Below are positions 1 to 12,329 of a stretch of 64,000 bases of DNA, in pieces. Positions within the stretch are counted from its first letter, which is position 1, and each line of letters starts with the position of its first letter. Under the pieces are notes generated by a model. That model was not told where the DNA came from. It ran no database searches and was given only the letters and a program-made list of their open reading frames with translations. This stretch comes from Juglans regia (lineage: Eukaryota; Streptophyta; Magnoliopsida; Fagales; Juglandaceae): contig NC_049911.1 of the NCBI RefSeq assembly GCF_001411555.2, positions 1-64,000 on the forward strand, read 5' to 3'. Made by a program: the position numbers and the translations under genes.

Positions 1-12
1 TTCATTTACAGG

Positions 13-360
13 CACTACAACAAAATTTGATTTTTGGGACGATTTTTGTTTAGAATGAAATGAAAATCATCCCAAAAAATGAGATGGAGGGACGAGATTC
101 AGAGTTCGTTCTAAAAAAAGATTGAAACATGTTGACCGTTCGAACGTGTTCGAACGGTATATGTAGGGACGATAATTTCGTCCCTAATAAAATAACAATT
201 CGAACATGGTAAATAAATTGCCGAGTTAAGTGTGGGAAATTGATTTTCCATTCAAACATACCACTTTACCGTTTGAACATGTAGATCATCAATGTTCGAA
301 CGTGGATAACAGTGTTCGAACAATTTTTTTTTTTCGAATGATTTGTATTGTTCAAACGCT
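13..360 (+). repeat. CACTA left terminus and subterminal repeat block
   Basis: After the CACTACAACA terminus, TTCGAAC-related motifs recur on both strands at about 139-157, 190, 250, 272, 293, 315 and 349. In CACTA elements such subterminal arrays are known binding sites for the TNPA-type accessory protein. Here their number and spacing are seen directly, and binding is inferred. Confidence 0.7.
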
Positions 361-1859
361 AACATTAATTTTAATTAAAGAATATATAATAGAAATCAAC
401 AATTAATTTATATAAAAAAAAGATTTAATTCATAATTAATTAAATTTACCAAACATCAAATATTTTCCATACCAAAAACAAAAGAAAATATAAATTAAAA
501 ATACTAAGATCCTAACTCTCTACACACATCCTCGACTGAAGCTAGGCATGTCTCTAGTTGTGTCTCTAGTTGTGACCTGAATCTCAAACACGAGATCAAT
601 CTCCGTACGTAACTCAGAAATGGTAGCAGTAATCTTTGTACGTAAGTCGAAGAAGGCAGTCTGGATCTCCGTACGCACTGCAATGACCATCTCTGAAGTT
701 AGTGCACGGAGCTCTGCACGCACTATATCAACAATTTGGTTAGGAGTAACAGTGCGTGATGCCTCGGGTTGTGTGGATGTCTCACCGGCCGATACTCCAT
801 GATTGTCGAGTGTGGATCTCCAGCCTGAGTATCGATCGACTCATCCCTAGGAGCATAATGATGAAATCTTGAGTGCCCCGTGCTCCGTGACAGGGTGGAT
901 GAGTTGATTGGTTCAATCGGCTCTTGTACATGCTTGATAATATCTGGCAAGACTCCAGCCTATAGTAGAAATCACGTGATGAGGATCCCAAAAGGCAAAA
1001 TATCTGTTGTAACGTAGGGAGCCTCTAACCGAATCCTACTGACTATATAGCCCACTAGGTCGATTGGCACCATATGAGTGGTGCATATCATAAACTTCGC
1101 TCGATCAATGTCAACTTGTCTTGTGCTACCGAGGATCAATATTGTTTAGGGCTGAAAATCGACTAGGTCAGATCGATTTTGTGAAAAAATCGAAACCGAC
1201 CGATGATCATATTTTGATGATAAAAAATGGCCGAAATTGATTGGTGTTAAGGGGTGAAATTGGCTGGAATCTGTCCGGCCGGTTTGACCGATTTGGACTT
1301 TTTCTTGCCCAATTCGGCCAATTCAACATTTGTTTTGGTTTTTTTTTTTTAATTTTTCTCAATTCATTATCTAAGTTCTTTTTGAACTTTTTTTGAGTTG
1401 ATTTCATTTTAATAGTAATGTCATTTATAATTTTCTACTATTACTAAGTAAGTAACTATATTAATTATTACTTACTACTTATTACATAATTAAAAAAAAT
1501 AAAAATAACTCCATTAGATGTTTAGTATTATATAATACATATTACAAAAAAAACACTTGTCTTAAGTATAGCAAAATGCAACTAAAAAATATAATATAAA
1601 TAAATGACAACAAATTGGAAATGATCTTCATATTTGCTACTTCAACTTCAAGCCTTCAACTTTCAATCTTCAATAGTTGTCACATTTGATTGTGTGCCCA
1701 ACTCTATATACAAAAATTAATAAATATTAATAATAAGAATAAGACATCAAATATTAGTGAATTTGTATTATAAAAAAATACTAAAATTAAATTATAGTGA
1801 ATACAAAGAAAATATTATCTGATTCTACTATGAAACTCTCCACATTATCCATAGCCTCC

Positions 1860-3871
1860 TAGATATCAATGGTTGTTGCATGATGCCTTAACCAATTTTC
1901 AATTTTGAGTACAAATAAGTGCCTCAACAGTTCTCGGAGCCAATAAACTCCAAAAAGGTACAAGCACATGACCTCTCGTACTAAATGCTGACTCAGATGC
2001 AACCTTGGAAACAGGCATGGCCAATAAGTCTCGTGCAATCCTCGCGAGTATAGGATATTTAGCCTCATTAATTTTCCACCAAGTCAACAAGTCAAACGAT
2101 GTGGAGAGTGCCTCACAACCATCTGATAAATAATGATCCACTTCTGTTTTGGCAATATTAGATCCCATGACGGAAGATGTTTTATACCACTCGTAGAACC
2201 ATTTGGTCTCATGCTTGCCATCACCATCATTCATGGTTCTAGATGTCGAGGGGGTTCATGTTCTTGGGTACTCGTGGTGGAGCCAAATTCCGCATTATAC
2301 TCCGCATACAAATCTCTCGATATATGTTTCACACTCGACACCAACTCTTCAGCACAAAACTCATCATGAACTTGCCTCAAGTGGAAAGTAAGAAGTCCTA
2401 ACTTGCTTTGTGGATCAAGCACAACCGCAATTAACATGAACAAATTCAGCCTATCTAATGACCCCTATACTTATCATATTTTATTCTCATGTTTATGACC
2501 ATACTCCTCAAACAACTATTAGGACTCTCGCACAACTCCATCAACTCATTTTGGAGATCACAAATCTTCAGAAAATTGGTGTTGTCTGTCACACACAAAG
2601 ACCCAAAAAATCTATTAGTGGCATCATAAAACATTCCCAAAAATTTAATAAAAACAAGCACTATTTCCCACTCCCTAGCTTTAGGAGGCCCCGTGTGCCC
2701 AGACCTAAGGCAATCATCAAAGTAAGAGAGGTAATTATAATCCTCACTCTCCATCCTCCTAAAAGCCTTTTCAAACTTCTCAGCCTCCTCCAACACCATA
2801 TAAGTTGAGTTTCATCATGTCTATACATCAAGACAACATTTTCTTACAATCAATTTTTTCTTTTTCTGCACATCTCTTAAACTTGTCTAATCTTGCGAAG
2901 GATGAACGAACATATCTAACTGCATTTTTAACCGTTGTGATCGAGTCATTGCACTCCTTCAAACCCTCATTCACAATATGATTCAATATATGAGCACAAC
3001 ATCTCATGTGTATATACTTACCCCCAAACAAATTCTCAGCCAAAAACTATTTCAAATATGAAATTGGAGCATCATTTGAACTTGCATTATCAACAATCAC
3101 AGTAAATATTCTATCAATGCCCCAATCAAGCAAGCATGACTCAACATATTTCCCAATAGTATCCCTTCGATGATTAGGGATTAAACAAAAGTTAATGATT
3201 TTTTTTCTACAATTTCCAATCTTTATCAATGAAGTGTGCAGTTAGACACATATAATTCAAATTCTGTACTGATGTCCATGTATCGGTCGTCAACGAAATC
3301 CTTATGCCACCATTTTTTAACACTTTTTTAAGTTTCCTCTTTTCACATTCATACAATCTCTTGCAACTGTGACACGACATGACACTTTAAACCGAAGTTC
3401 AAGAGACCAACACACTTTCCTAAATCTTTGTCCCTCAACAACTCTAAATGGTAACTCATCAATAATTACCATCTCTGCAATCTCCAACCTCACAACTTCT
3501 TCACTATATTTGTGGGTTACAAGATTCCTTAATATACCATCATTCTCTCCAACCCCCTCCTCAGGTGTTGCCTCATCTGTCAATATTTTGGTACTTATCC
3601 AAATATCCATGTTTATGAGGATTTTAGGACATGAAGGTAAATGATTTTGCATTGTTGAAGTTTCGTTCCTCTTTGAGTGGCAAGTGTAAGTCTTGTCATA
3701 ATAATTACATTTAGCCTTCGGATCATCTATGGGACAACCCTCCACCTTCGCAAAATGGTCCCAAACAATTGATGGAGCATTCCTTTTTCGTTTCTTAGGT
3801 AATGGACAAGTAGTTCTAGTAGGGGCTCTAGGGGGTTTTGATGACTGAGTCTCTCTCAAATCATCTTCCAA
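1860..3871 (-). pseudogene. hAT transposase, zinc-finger BED / RICESLEEPER type (degraded)
   Basis: Consecutive minus-strand reading frames carry the order expected of a hAT transposase. First is a BED-type finger region (about 3640-3800, IVWDHFAKVEG with C...H...C residues). Next is the core segment (about 3050-3300, 'VDNASSND' and 'CCAHILN' blocks typical of the family), then an internal region with YFDDCLRSGHTG (2455-2799). Last is the C-terminal dimerisation domain (1899-2234, with 'WWKINEAKYPILARIARDLL' and 'SVASESAFSTRG'-like residues). Several frame changes and stops separate the parts, so no continuous transposase is encoded. The start at 3871 is the first ATG before the BED region. 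The annotation is firm for the family, while the exact ends are approximate. Confidence 0.85.
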
Positions 3872-4507
3872 ATTAATGGTTGGACTTGATGTATAAACAT
3901 CAATTGGGATTCGGAGCCAACGAAGAATCTATCTAATTTATAAAACAAAACATAAATGTTATACGTTGTCATGTACATTATAAAATAAAACAGTGATTAG
4001 TATTACACAACAGCTAATTTGTAACTTTGCGACCATCACAAGTCTAAGACTCTAATCTAAATTTAGTTCATTCATCTTTCCTCAATGTTGCAAACTAATT
4101 ATCACACACAATGCTTCATGGAATTTATGAAAAAACAGAGACTTGGGAAGTGCTAATTTATTGTAAGCAAGGGCAAAAACAAAGACTCGTGGGATTTATG
4201 CAAAACCACAAGTCTATCACACACAAGTCATGGGATTTATTCCAAAGCTCATCAAAGCAAAGCAAAGAAATTCATAAGAAATTAACAAAAATTCCTCAGT
4301 GTCATTAAAAATTCCTTTCGGCATAAGCTCATTTTGGCATTTCCTCTTCCTCATAAAAAATTCCTCAGAGAAATTAACAACTATCAAAGAAATGGAACCT
4401 GACAAAGATAAAATACAAACAAAATTATAAAAATTACAATGGGGATGTGGGGCATGTGGGTCGTCAGCAACGAGAGAGGAGAGAGTCTGAGAGTGAGAGC
4501 AAATCAC

Positions 4508-4605
4508 TGAGAGGGAGAGGGAGAGGGAGAGGATTGAGACGTCACTGGTCATGACAGGGAGAGGAGAGGGACTGAGATGGCTGCGAAGTGCGAAGAAGGA
4601 AGGTG

Positions 4606-4651
<46 letters not shown>
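4508..4651. repeat. GA-rich tract followed by a 43-base poly-G run
   Basis: GAGAGG-type repeats from about 4508 are followed by an uninterrupted run of G at 4609-4651. The run lies inside the hAT element, upstream of its transposase. A G homopolymer this long is rare in plant DNA and difficult to sequence, so its exact length is uncertain. Confidence 0.9.
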
Positions 4652-4652
<1 letters not shown>

Positions 4653-5559
4653 GATTCAAACAACTCCTAACCCTACCAAAAAACGATGCCATTTGGTTTA
4701 GACCAAACGACTTCATTTCATTTAATTTTTTTTTCAAAAGATTAAGAACAAAATGACGTTGTTTCACTTGTGCCTTTTCATGTGAAACATCATGATTTTG
4801 TATAAGAAATATATAAAAAAATAAAAAATAAACTTATATATGTCGGTCGGTTCTTCGATTTAGATCGGGCCTGAACCAAAGACCAAACCGGCTGATGTCA
4901 GTTTTGTTAATTTGCTACTGTCGGTCGACCGGTTCTTTGCCGGTTTCAGCTGATTCTTGAATCCGGTGGTAGATCTCAGTCGGCGGTGGTTGGTCCAGCT
5001 GGTTTATGTACACCCCTGATATTGTTAGCGATGATCAGGTTCATGATCTTAAAAAAAGAAGACAAATTAGTCTATTTGATGCTCTTTATCCCATCATAGG
5101 GAGGAGCATTTGGACCAACAACCAACTATCTAACCTCATGATCCACGAGGCCATCAATCTCATTTCTATCAGAGCCCTCTTTCCTTAGTCGTCTCCACAT
5201 CAGCTGTAGACTTCCTGGGCACCATGTTTGGATATGCAGTCTGCAAACGTTGGATGCCAATGAAATCAACAAGTTTGACTGCTAAAAATATAAATGTTGC
5301 TCTCTGTATAACGATCGTATATGCATCATCAGCATCTCGACTAGAACCACCGAGCTCTCTATAAAACTCAGTGACGATGTCGATGTATGACATGAGATGG
5401 AACTTCTCAACCCAATGGTCTATAATCGCTTTCCGACCGCCCTCCATGAAGATGAATGCCAAGGAACACCGTCTGTCCTATAAATGTATCGCCATTAGTA
5501 CTAGAGGAAGTTTCCAGCCTTGATATGCTACGCTTTCTTCCCATAGAAGACATTTTCAA

Positions 5560-7034
5560 CCTGAAATTTTAATAACAAAATTAAGAAAATTAATTATAAA
5601 ATATCAAATATAAAACAGTGACAAAATTGTATACTGACTAAAATAATTTAAAATTTTTTTACTTTTAAAGTATTCGATCGAATTAGAAGGCATTACAATG
5701 CCACAATGCAATTTAAAGTTCGCACAATGTTACATAGGATCGAACGAAAACAAAAGTACTCAAGCGGTTTCTCAACAGTTTGTAATACGTTCGAATGCGT
5801 TCAAACGTGTTTGAACATCAATTTTATGTTTGAACGACATCTTAATAGATGGCCGAATAGTATTCTAATCGTTTGAGATTCTGACCCCTTGAGCTATAAC
5901 CATTCGAACGTGGTTGAACCACGTTCGAACGAAATCTGGATCGAGCTCAGCAATGGCTGAGTCGACACAGTGGCGATTAAAACGAAAGGAATCCACTGAT
6001 TCCTTTTGTTTCTTCCACAAATAATACACATACAAGGCCAGAATGTGCATAGAAGCATCCCGACCTTGTGTTTTCTAGCCCTAGAATGTTAAATCTATAA
6101 ATTATATGAGTTTTCTATATATATATATATATATTGTTTTCAAAACTAAATGAAAATAACCAAAAAAATACATTTAAACGGAGGAAAAATGTACCTTTTG
6201 ACTAGTTGTACTAATGGTCAACGATAGCGGTGATACAACAGTGATACAGAGTGCTTTCGATCGATTTTTGAGTTTTGAACGTTTCCTTTAATTGGTTCGA
6301 TTGATCGAGAACCAGACACCTCTTATAGTGTAGATACGTTCAAAGGCATTTATGCAGGGTTCCAACATACGTTTGAACATTAAACTCAATTGTTCGAATG
6401 GTTGTCTGTTCGATTGGGAGTTCGAACACGATATATAGGAGTTCAAATGTCAATGCCATCCAATTTGCATATTATATAGTATATATTATATCTATATAGT
6501 ATATATTTATATACTATATAGATATAACTATATAGTTATTATAACTATAATTATGATATTGTAATATAATTATATATTAATATAATAATACTATAGTGTT
6601 AGTAATACTATATATTAATCTAATGATACTATAGTGGTAGTAATACTATAGATTACTATGTACTATATGTTAATACTAATCATTATAGTATAACTATAAT
6701 TATTATAGTATACTTCCATATCTATCATAACCATTCAAACGAAACATCAAACCGTTTAAACGTCATGTAAATATTCGAATGGTTTTTGCCATAAAGAAGT
6801 ACATTCGAACCATTAGGAGGGACTCCTGCGAAACATTTACCCACGAAAAAATGTTTGAACGCTTCCGCGAAAATTTTGCAAGCAGGAAAAGTTTGCATCT
6901 TAATGAATTTTTCACGTTTGATTGCCAAATATTGTCGTTCAAATGCTTACTGACTTAAGAGGTCGCCCAGATGACAGATTATTCCGTCGTGATAAGTTGT
7001 ACATTAAATAGCATGATGCCGTTTCGCGCAAGGG
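5560..7034. promoter_or_regulatory. Central TTCGAAC repeat cluster between divergent CACTA genes
   Basis: No coding sequence is evident. Motifs of the same TTCGAAC family as at the CACTA ends recur at about 5767-5835, 5903-5929, 6370-6425, 6728-6860 and 6935. A perfect 13-bp inverted repeat around one central G is at 5903-5929. The stretch 6460-6720 is almost pure A/T with short palindromes (TATAGTATATATTATATC type). The cluster lies between the minus-strand PTTP-like gene and the plus-strand Transposase_24-like gene, so a shared regulatory role is possible; this is inference. Confidence 0.4.
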
Positions 7035-7074
7035 AACTTATTACAACGAAAAATTTTCTTCGTCGTAATAAGTT
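7035..7074. other. Near-perfect hairpin (16-bp arms)
   Basis: Two 16-base arms (AACTTATTACAACGAA and TTCGTCGTAATAAGTT) pair at 15 of 16 positions around an 8-base loop. It lies just upstream of a pyrimidine-rich stretch (7080-7210) that could be the 5' leader of the plus-strand CACTA gene. Confidence 0.7.
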
Positions 7075-7505
7075 AAAAAACTCTCACTCTCCTTTAAACC
7101 ATTCCAGCTGCCGTTAATCCATCATTTCGTCATTCTTCTCATTCAACCCAACATACAATAGAAATTTTCTCTGCACAATCCTCTATTTTCTTCTGACAAT
7201 CATTCATTCTATGCATATTACAAAAAGGACTTCACACTTGTATTGATCAAAGATATAATTTTTGTTAAGAATAATTCTACATACAATCGTGAAGTGCATA
7301 AACGCCATGTACTTTGAAAAAGAGTGGGGTCCACTATTAAAAAATTAATTTTTTTCATGTAGGTCCCATATTTTATTCAGTTTTTTCAAAATGATTATAC
7401 GGCGGTTGCACAATTCACAGTTGCAAATATATTTTCTCTTTTGTTAAACATAGTTATACGTTAACTAATTTTCTTCATTATATTGATTTTATAGTTTATA
7501 TATAT

Positions 7506-10500
7506 TTTTTATAAGTAAACATATATTATTAATAAAAGAATGGGCAAAATGTCAATTACAAGAGTGGGCACAATGTCCTAGCTAAGTATGCACAAAAGAA
7601 GTAAGGAAATCAAGTAGGTCCAAGCCATTAAAATTCACAATAGTGACCTAAGTACATAGAGATCTAAAAAAGAAAACTTTTACGCTTCTACCACAAACAC
7701 CACATGATGCATGAGAGAATCATCTTCCAAACCGTTTTGATCTGCTGCATGCCTTTTATAGTTGACCAACATGCCAACACTGCCACCATTGTCTTCGGCA
7801 AAACCCAAGCTAACTCTAGTCTACTAAACACCTCATTCTAGAGTTCCCTTGCTGTCTCACAATGTAAAAGAAGATGGTCCACCGACTCACCCCCTCTTTT
7901 ACACATGCAACACCAATCTGTTATGATTATCCTCATTTTCCTTAGGTTATCAGTGGTGACAATCTTACCTAAAGAAGCTGTCTATACAGAAAATGAAGTT
8001 TTTGGGGGTGTCTCGTGTCTCCAAAGCCTTTTCCAAGGAAACTGTATATCGGGCTCTTGTGAGAGAGCCTTATAAAAAGATCGGACAGAAAATATGCCTT
8101 TCCTTGCAGGTCTCCACCACATACCATCTTCTTGCTAAATGTTTGGTCTTGTGGAGTATATTAAAAAATCTACTAAATTGCTTAATTCCCAATCCTGTGT
8201 TGGCCTACTGAAGAGTATATTCCAATGGATTCCCCCGTCCAGAGATCCCTATACCTTCCGCTAATGAGACATATTTGGCACAAGCAATCTGGAAAAGTGA
8301 AGGAAATAAATCTTGTAAGGCACTATTACCACACCAAACATTTTCCCATAATCTAATACTGTTTCCAACACCCATCAGAAGCCTAGAGTGTTGTTTAAAA
8401 AACCCCCACCTTCTTCTTATTTGATTCCACAAACCCACTCCATAAGCCCCTCTAGCTTCTCTAGTACACCATCCCCCCCATAGATTTCAATATTTGTTTT
8501 CAATCACCATTTTCCAAATGGCCTTTGGTTCCTTGATATATCTCCATAATCACTTGCAAGTAACGTCCGATTAAACAAGCTCAAATTTCTTATACCCAGA
8601 CCATTAAAGATCAGACGGCATACATTTTCCCACTTAACTAAATATAACTTAAACTATTCCCCCAATCCTCCCAACAAGAAATCTCGTTGTAACTTCTCGA
8701 AAAGGGCCACCACCCTTGTCAGTATAAGGAATAAAGATAAGAAATAAGTTGGTAGGTTAGTAAGTGTAGTCTTGATTAAAGTAGTCCTACCTCCTTTCGA
8801 CAAGTATATTTTTTTCTATCCTGTATTCTTTTTGTTTTCTCAATCACCATATCCCACACAGATGATGCCCTCAATGCAATCCCCAATGGAAGTCCCATAT
8901 AAGTCATAGGAAAGGAAGATATCTTACAACCCAGTGTTCTAGCTAGTTGACGGACGTTAGGAACATCTCCAATCGACACCATTTCAAATTTATCAAAGTT
9001 CACTTTCAAACTAGAAGCTGCTTCAAAACATATTAGCAATGCCTTCAAGGCTTGCGATTGATTTTGATCGGCCTCATACAAAATAAGTATATCATCTGCA
9101 AACAATAAATGAAAAATATTAATGATCCCTTTCTCTGGAGTTCTAGTTGGAAAACCATCTACGAAACCATGAGCCACAAAAGCCGAGATCATTCTACTTA
9201 GCGCCTCCATATCAATAACAAAAAAAAAGGTGATAATGGATCCCTTTGTCTTAAACTGCATGAACTCTGAAAGAAACCCTCTGGAGTGCCATTAATCAAC
9301 ACCGAGAATCACACCGTAGATATGCACCAACGGATCCAATTCCTCCATCTTTCCCCAAAACCACATCTCCCAAGTAGATACAGAAGAAATTCCCAATTAA
9401 CGTGATCATACGCCTTCTCCATATCTAGCTTGCACAAGATCCCTATGGTTCCAACCTTCAGTCAACTGTCAAGGCATTCATTGGCAATAAGAACTGCATC
9501 AAGAATCTGCCTACCTTTTACAAAAGCATTTTGAGGTTTAGCGATAATCTTCCCTATTACCTTGCTAAGTCGATTTGCAAGCACTTTCGAAATAATCTTG
9601 TAGACCCCATTCACTAGGCTAATAGGGCTAAACTTTAAAATATCCATAGCCTCCGCCTTTTTTGGTATTAAAGCAAGAAAAGTGGTGTTAAGACTTTTCT
9701 CAAATTTTCCAACCGTGAAAAGCTCTTGAAACACCTTCGTTAGGTCTTCCTTAGCCACAACCCAACAATCTTGGAAGAAACCCATAGAGAATCTATCAGG
9801 ACCAGGCGCCTTGTCTTTGACCATTTTTCGCACTACAACATAAACCTCATCCACCTCAAAAGCCCTCTCCATCCGAACCACATCATTCGACCCAATAATA
9901 TCAAAGATGAGTCCATTAAGTGTAGGCCGCCAACCCACATGCTCAGTTAGAAGTTTCTCAAAAAAATCCCCGACATAATTGTGAATTACCTGATCTTCTC
10001 TACATTCTGCCCCATCAATTTTCAGCACCTTTATGTTGTTATTTCTTCTATGGGAATTTGCAATGAAATTTCTTCTTTTAACCACAGCGCTCTTGCTTTT
10101 TGTCACCATGAAATTTCTTCTAGTAAAATCATCCTCTCAAGATCTACAACCAGTGATGTCTTCTGTACTTGTTCTTCCTGTGTAAGTGGTCGCCCCTCTT
10201 GTAGCCTCTCTAACTCCTTAATTTCCATCAGCTTGAATTTCTTATTTTCCCATATATTTCCAAAAGACTGCAGATTCCACAACTTCAAGTCTCTTTCCAA
10301 AACTTTCAATTTATTTACAAAAATGAAGCTAGGGGTACCGTGGAACTAGTAAGAAGACCACCACTATTTGACCCTATCCACAAACCCTTCCGTTCTTAGC
10401 CACATAATCTCAAATTTGAAACACCATTGACCACTACGTAGACCTCCACAATCAAGCAAAATAGGCCAATGATCTGAAGATAAGCCCAAACGCTTTTGCC

Positions 10501-11185
10501 GACACCGGAAAATGGCTTTCCCACTTTGAAGAAATTAAGAACAGGTCCAACCTGGACCAAGTCTGGTTATCTGACCAAGTAGAACCCCTTGGGAGTGGCA
10601 AATCCACCAGGTTCAATTCAAAAATGCACTCCGAAAACTCCAACATGGCTGGCCTCACTCTTCTAATTCCAGAGCTTTCACTTGAGAATCTAATGATATT
10701 GAAATCTCCCCAATACACCATGGGAGGTCCCACCAGCTATGCACCCCTGCTAATTCTTCTCATAATAACCTTCTGTCAGAGTCTAGGTCAGGCCCATAAA
10801 CTCCTGTAAAAGCCCACAAGAAGTTATCCGACACACAATTGAACGAGCATGCTACCATGAACTGCCCAATAAAATTCTCCATTTTTTGCACCACTCGCCT
10901 ATCCCATATCACCATTATTTCTCCTAATGGCCCATTAGAGGCCAAATACACTCAATCCATGTGGGTACCACTCCATAAACTGTGAATAATTTTCCTATTG
11001 ATCATCTTCAATTTCGTCTCCTGTAAACACACTATATCTGCCTTCCACTCACGATGAAAGTGCCTAATCCGAAGCCGCTTGTTAACCTCGTTGAGTCCAC
11101 GAACATTCCACAACAGAATTTTGGGATTCATTAGGGAAAAGCCAACCCCTTTCCTTTTGACCTTCCCCTGCTAAGACCACCTCCC
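7506..11185 (-). mobile_element. LINE (non-LTR) retrotransposon inserted in CACTA, left-arm copy
   Basis: The minus strand carries ORF2 of a plant LINE, beginning at an ATG at 11131 and running through endonuclease, reverse transcriptase and zf-RVT regions. It ends near 7510 in a degenerate T-rich tract (A-rich tail in element orientation). No ORF1 is visible, so the copy is probably 5'-truncated. The upstream boundary is judged from where CACTA coding sequence resumes at about 11187. I could not identify a clean target duplication. The same element at the same place is present in the right arm (60905-64000). Confidence 0.8.
7560..11131 (-). pseudogene. LINE ORF2: endonuclease, reverse transcriptase, zf-RVT (frameshifted)
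   Basis: In element order there is an endonuclease/exonuclease/phosphatase domain from 11131 to about 10370 (start MNPKILLWNVRGLNEV, later an [14 protein letters not shown] block). The reverse transcriptase follows from about 10110 to 8780, with [15 protein letters not shown] (about 9800), the KISKVLANRL-like block, and the catalytic LLFADD at about 9090. The region after it ends in a zf-RVT type domain (about 8440-7560). The frame breaks several times (near 10750, 10430, 9460 and 8770), so the copy is inactive. The RT active-site aspartates are still present. Confidence 0.85.
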
Positions 11186-11186
11186 G

Positions 11187-12113
11187 AGTTCATCGACCTT
11201 GTCAATTTACATTTAAGGAAAACATATGTTGTCTCTCCTATTGATCGGGGATAGGAGCGTAAGACTGTCATTGAGCTTATATGTAATGCATTCCGTAAGT
11301 CGAAGTGTCATGAGGATTACAATAAGTACGAGAACAAGGAACATGCATGTCAATTAATTGAATTCTTTATGTATCCTATTTATAATTTTCGCTTACTAAT
11401 AATTACAACTTCTATTCAGGAGTGGAGTTCTATAAAAAAATAAATAAATCGAAGTTGAAGATTCATCATCATGCAGGCTCAAGATCTTTCCATTGTATCT
11501 CTATAAAATTGGTAATATACATTTTATTTTTTATTCTATCTAGTTTATTTTTTGGAGGTACTAATTTTAATATTAATTTTATATCTTGACAATGTTTCTT
11601 GTAGCAAGAGTCATACACCAATTATGATCTGACAAAATTATATGATGCATCACATATTGATTGTAATGGAGAGTGGATTAATCCCGATGCTTATGAAAAT
11701 TATATAAGTATTATAATCTATTTTAATTAAACATATTTGAATATTTGTGATGATATTAATTATTTAAGTTGTGTGTAGGATAAAATGGTTGTCCTACGTG
11801 CTAAAACTGCGTAAGATCAAAATTTCTCAACAAGTCATGTTGAAATTTTTACACAAGTTCTGGGTCAATATTCAGGATATTTGAGCAGTTTTGATCACTA
11901 TGTAAAGCCTTCTACTTCTTCCTTAACGTCAAGTACCACTATAGCGTTAGAGGATGTGAATTTCAGATAAAAAAATTAATTGCAAGACATCATGAGTTAG
12001 AAGCTCAATTGATGAAACATGCAAACATGAAGATGTGCATGAAACAACAAGTAGAACAACAAGAAAAGTTCAGAAGAGAGATGCAACTCCAAATGCAGAT
12101 GCTTATGCAATAG
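11187..12113 (+). pseudogene. Ptta/En/Spm plant transposase (Transposase_24-like) C-terminal region
   Basis: The plus strand encodes, in pieces separated by intron-like AT-rich DNA, LRKTYVVSPIDRG (about 11211), DASHIDCNGEWINPDAYENY (about 11640-11700) and SHVEIFTQVLGQYSGYL (about 11830-11885). A glutamine/methionine-rich coiled coil follows (about 11985-12110). The 'T..DG.W...A...Y' and 'E.F..VLG...GY' blocks are characteristic of the plant Ptta/En/Spm accessory transposase family found in CACTA elements. The upstream part is cut by the LINE. A premature TAG (12111-12113) stands where the right-arm copy has CAG and continues a further nine codons. Confidence 0.7.
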
Positions 12114-12329
12114 CTCAAGCCTCCAAGAAACTAATTTTCTTGTTTTGCATAGATTTTGAGATTTAATTATAAAGTTATGTATGGATGACATTAATAGTAT
12201 TATTACCTTTTTTATTATTTAGTTCGGTCTTATTACTAGTCTTATTTGTATTGAACAGTTTGTAATATATTTTTTAAAATATTATTTAATTATGCCTATT
12301 TTGTTTTAAATTTTGGGTTAAAATAAAAC

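Larger units (their letters stand above)
1147..5018 (-). mobile_element. Ac-like hAT transposon inserted in the CACTA element
   Basis: The 8-bp sequence ATATTGTT flanks the element exactly on both sides (1139-1146 and 5019-5026). The ends read TAGGGCTGAAAAT and, inverted, CAGGGGTGTACAT. The T/C mismatch at the outermost base is a feature of maize Ac as well. The element is 3872 bp and carries a minus-strand BED/hAT transposase remnant (1860-3871). The segment 3900-5018 upstream of the transposase holds AG-rich repeats and a run of 43 G. The element interrupts the PTTP-like gene of the host CACTA element, so it is younger than it. Confidence 0.9.
520..5553 (-). pseudogene. PTTP-like (putative plant transposon protein) gene, split by a hAT insertion
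   Basis: The minus strand shows a gene starting near an ATG at 5553 (reading MSSMGRKRSISRL) and frameshifting near 5415 into a frame containing DIVTEFYREL. It continues after the hAT insertion with LEAPYVTTDILPFGILITR around 970-1040 and ends in a coiled-coil-like stretch rich in LRTEI repeats, with a stop at 520. The 'EFYxxL' and 'LPFGxLIT' blocks resemble the putative plant transposon protein domain found in plant CACTA and other TE proteins; this assignment is from memory of the family. The gene is broken by frameshifts and by the 3.87 kb hAT element. It points away from the central repeat block, opposite to the Transposase_24-like gene. Confidence 0.45.

Noticed and set aside
4217..4767. 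Open frames with poly-proline and poly-proline-like tracts on the minus strand
   Set aside because: They are translations of the poly-G run and GA repeats in the hAT element and have no domain.
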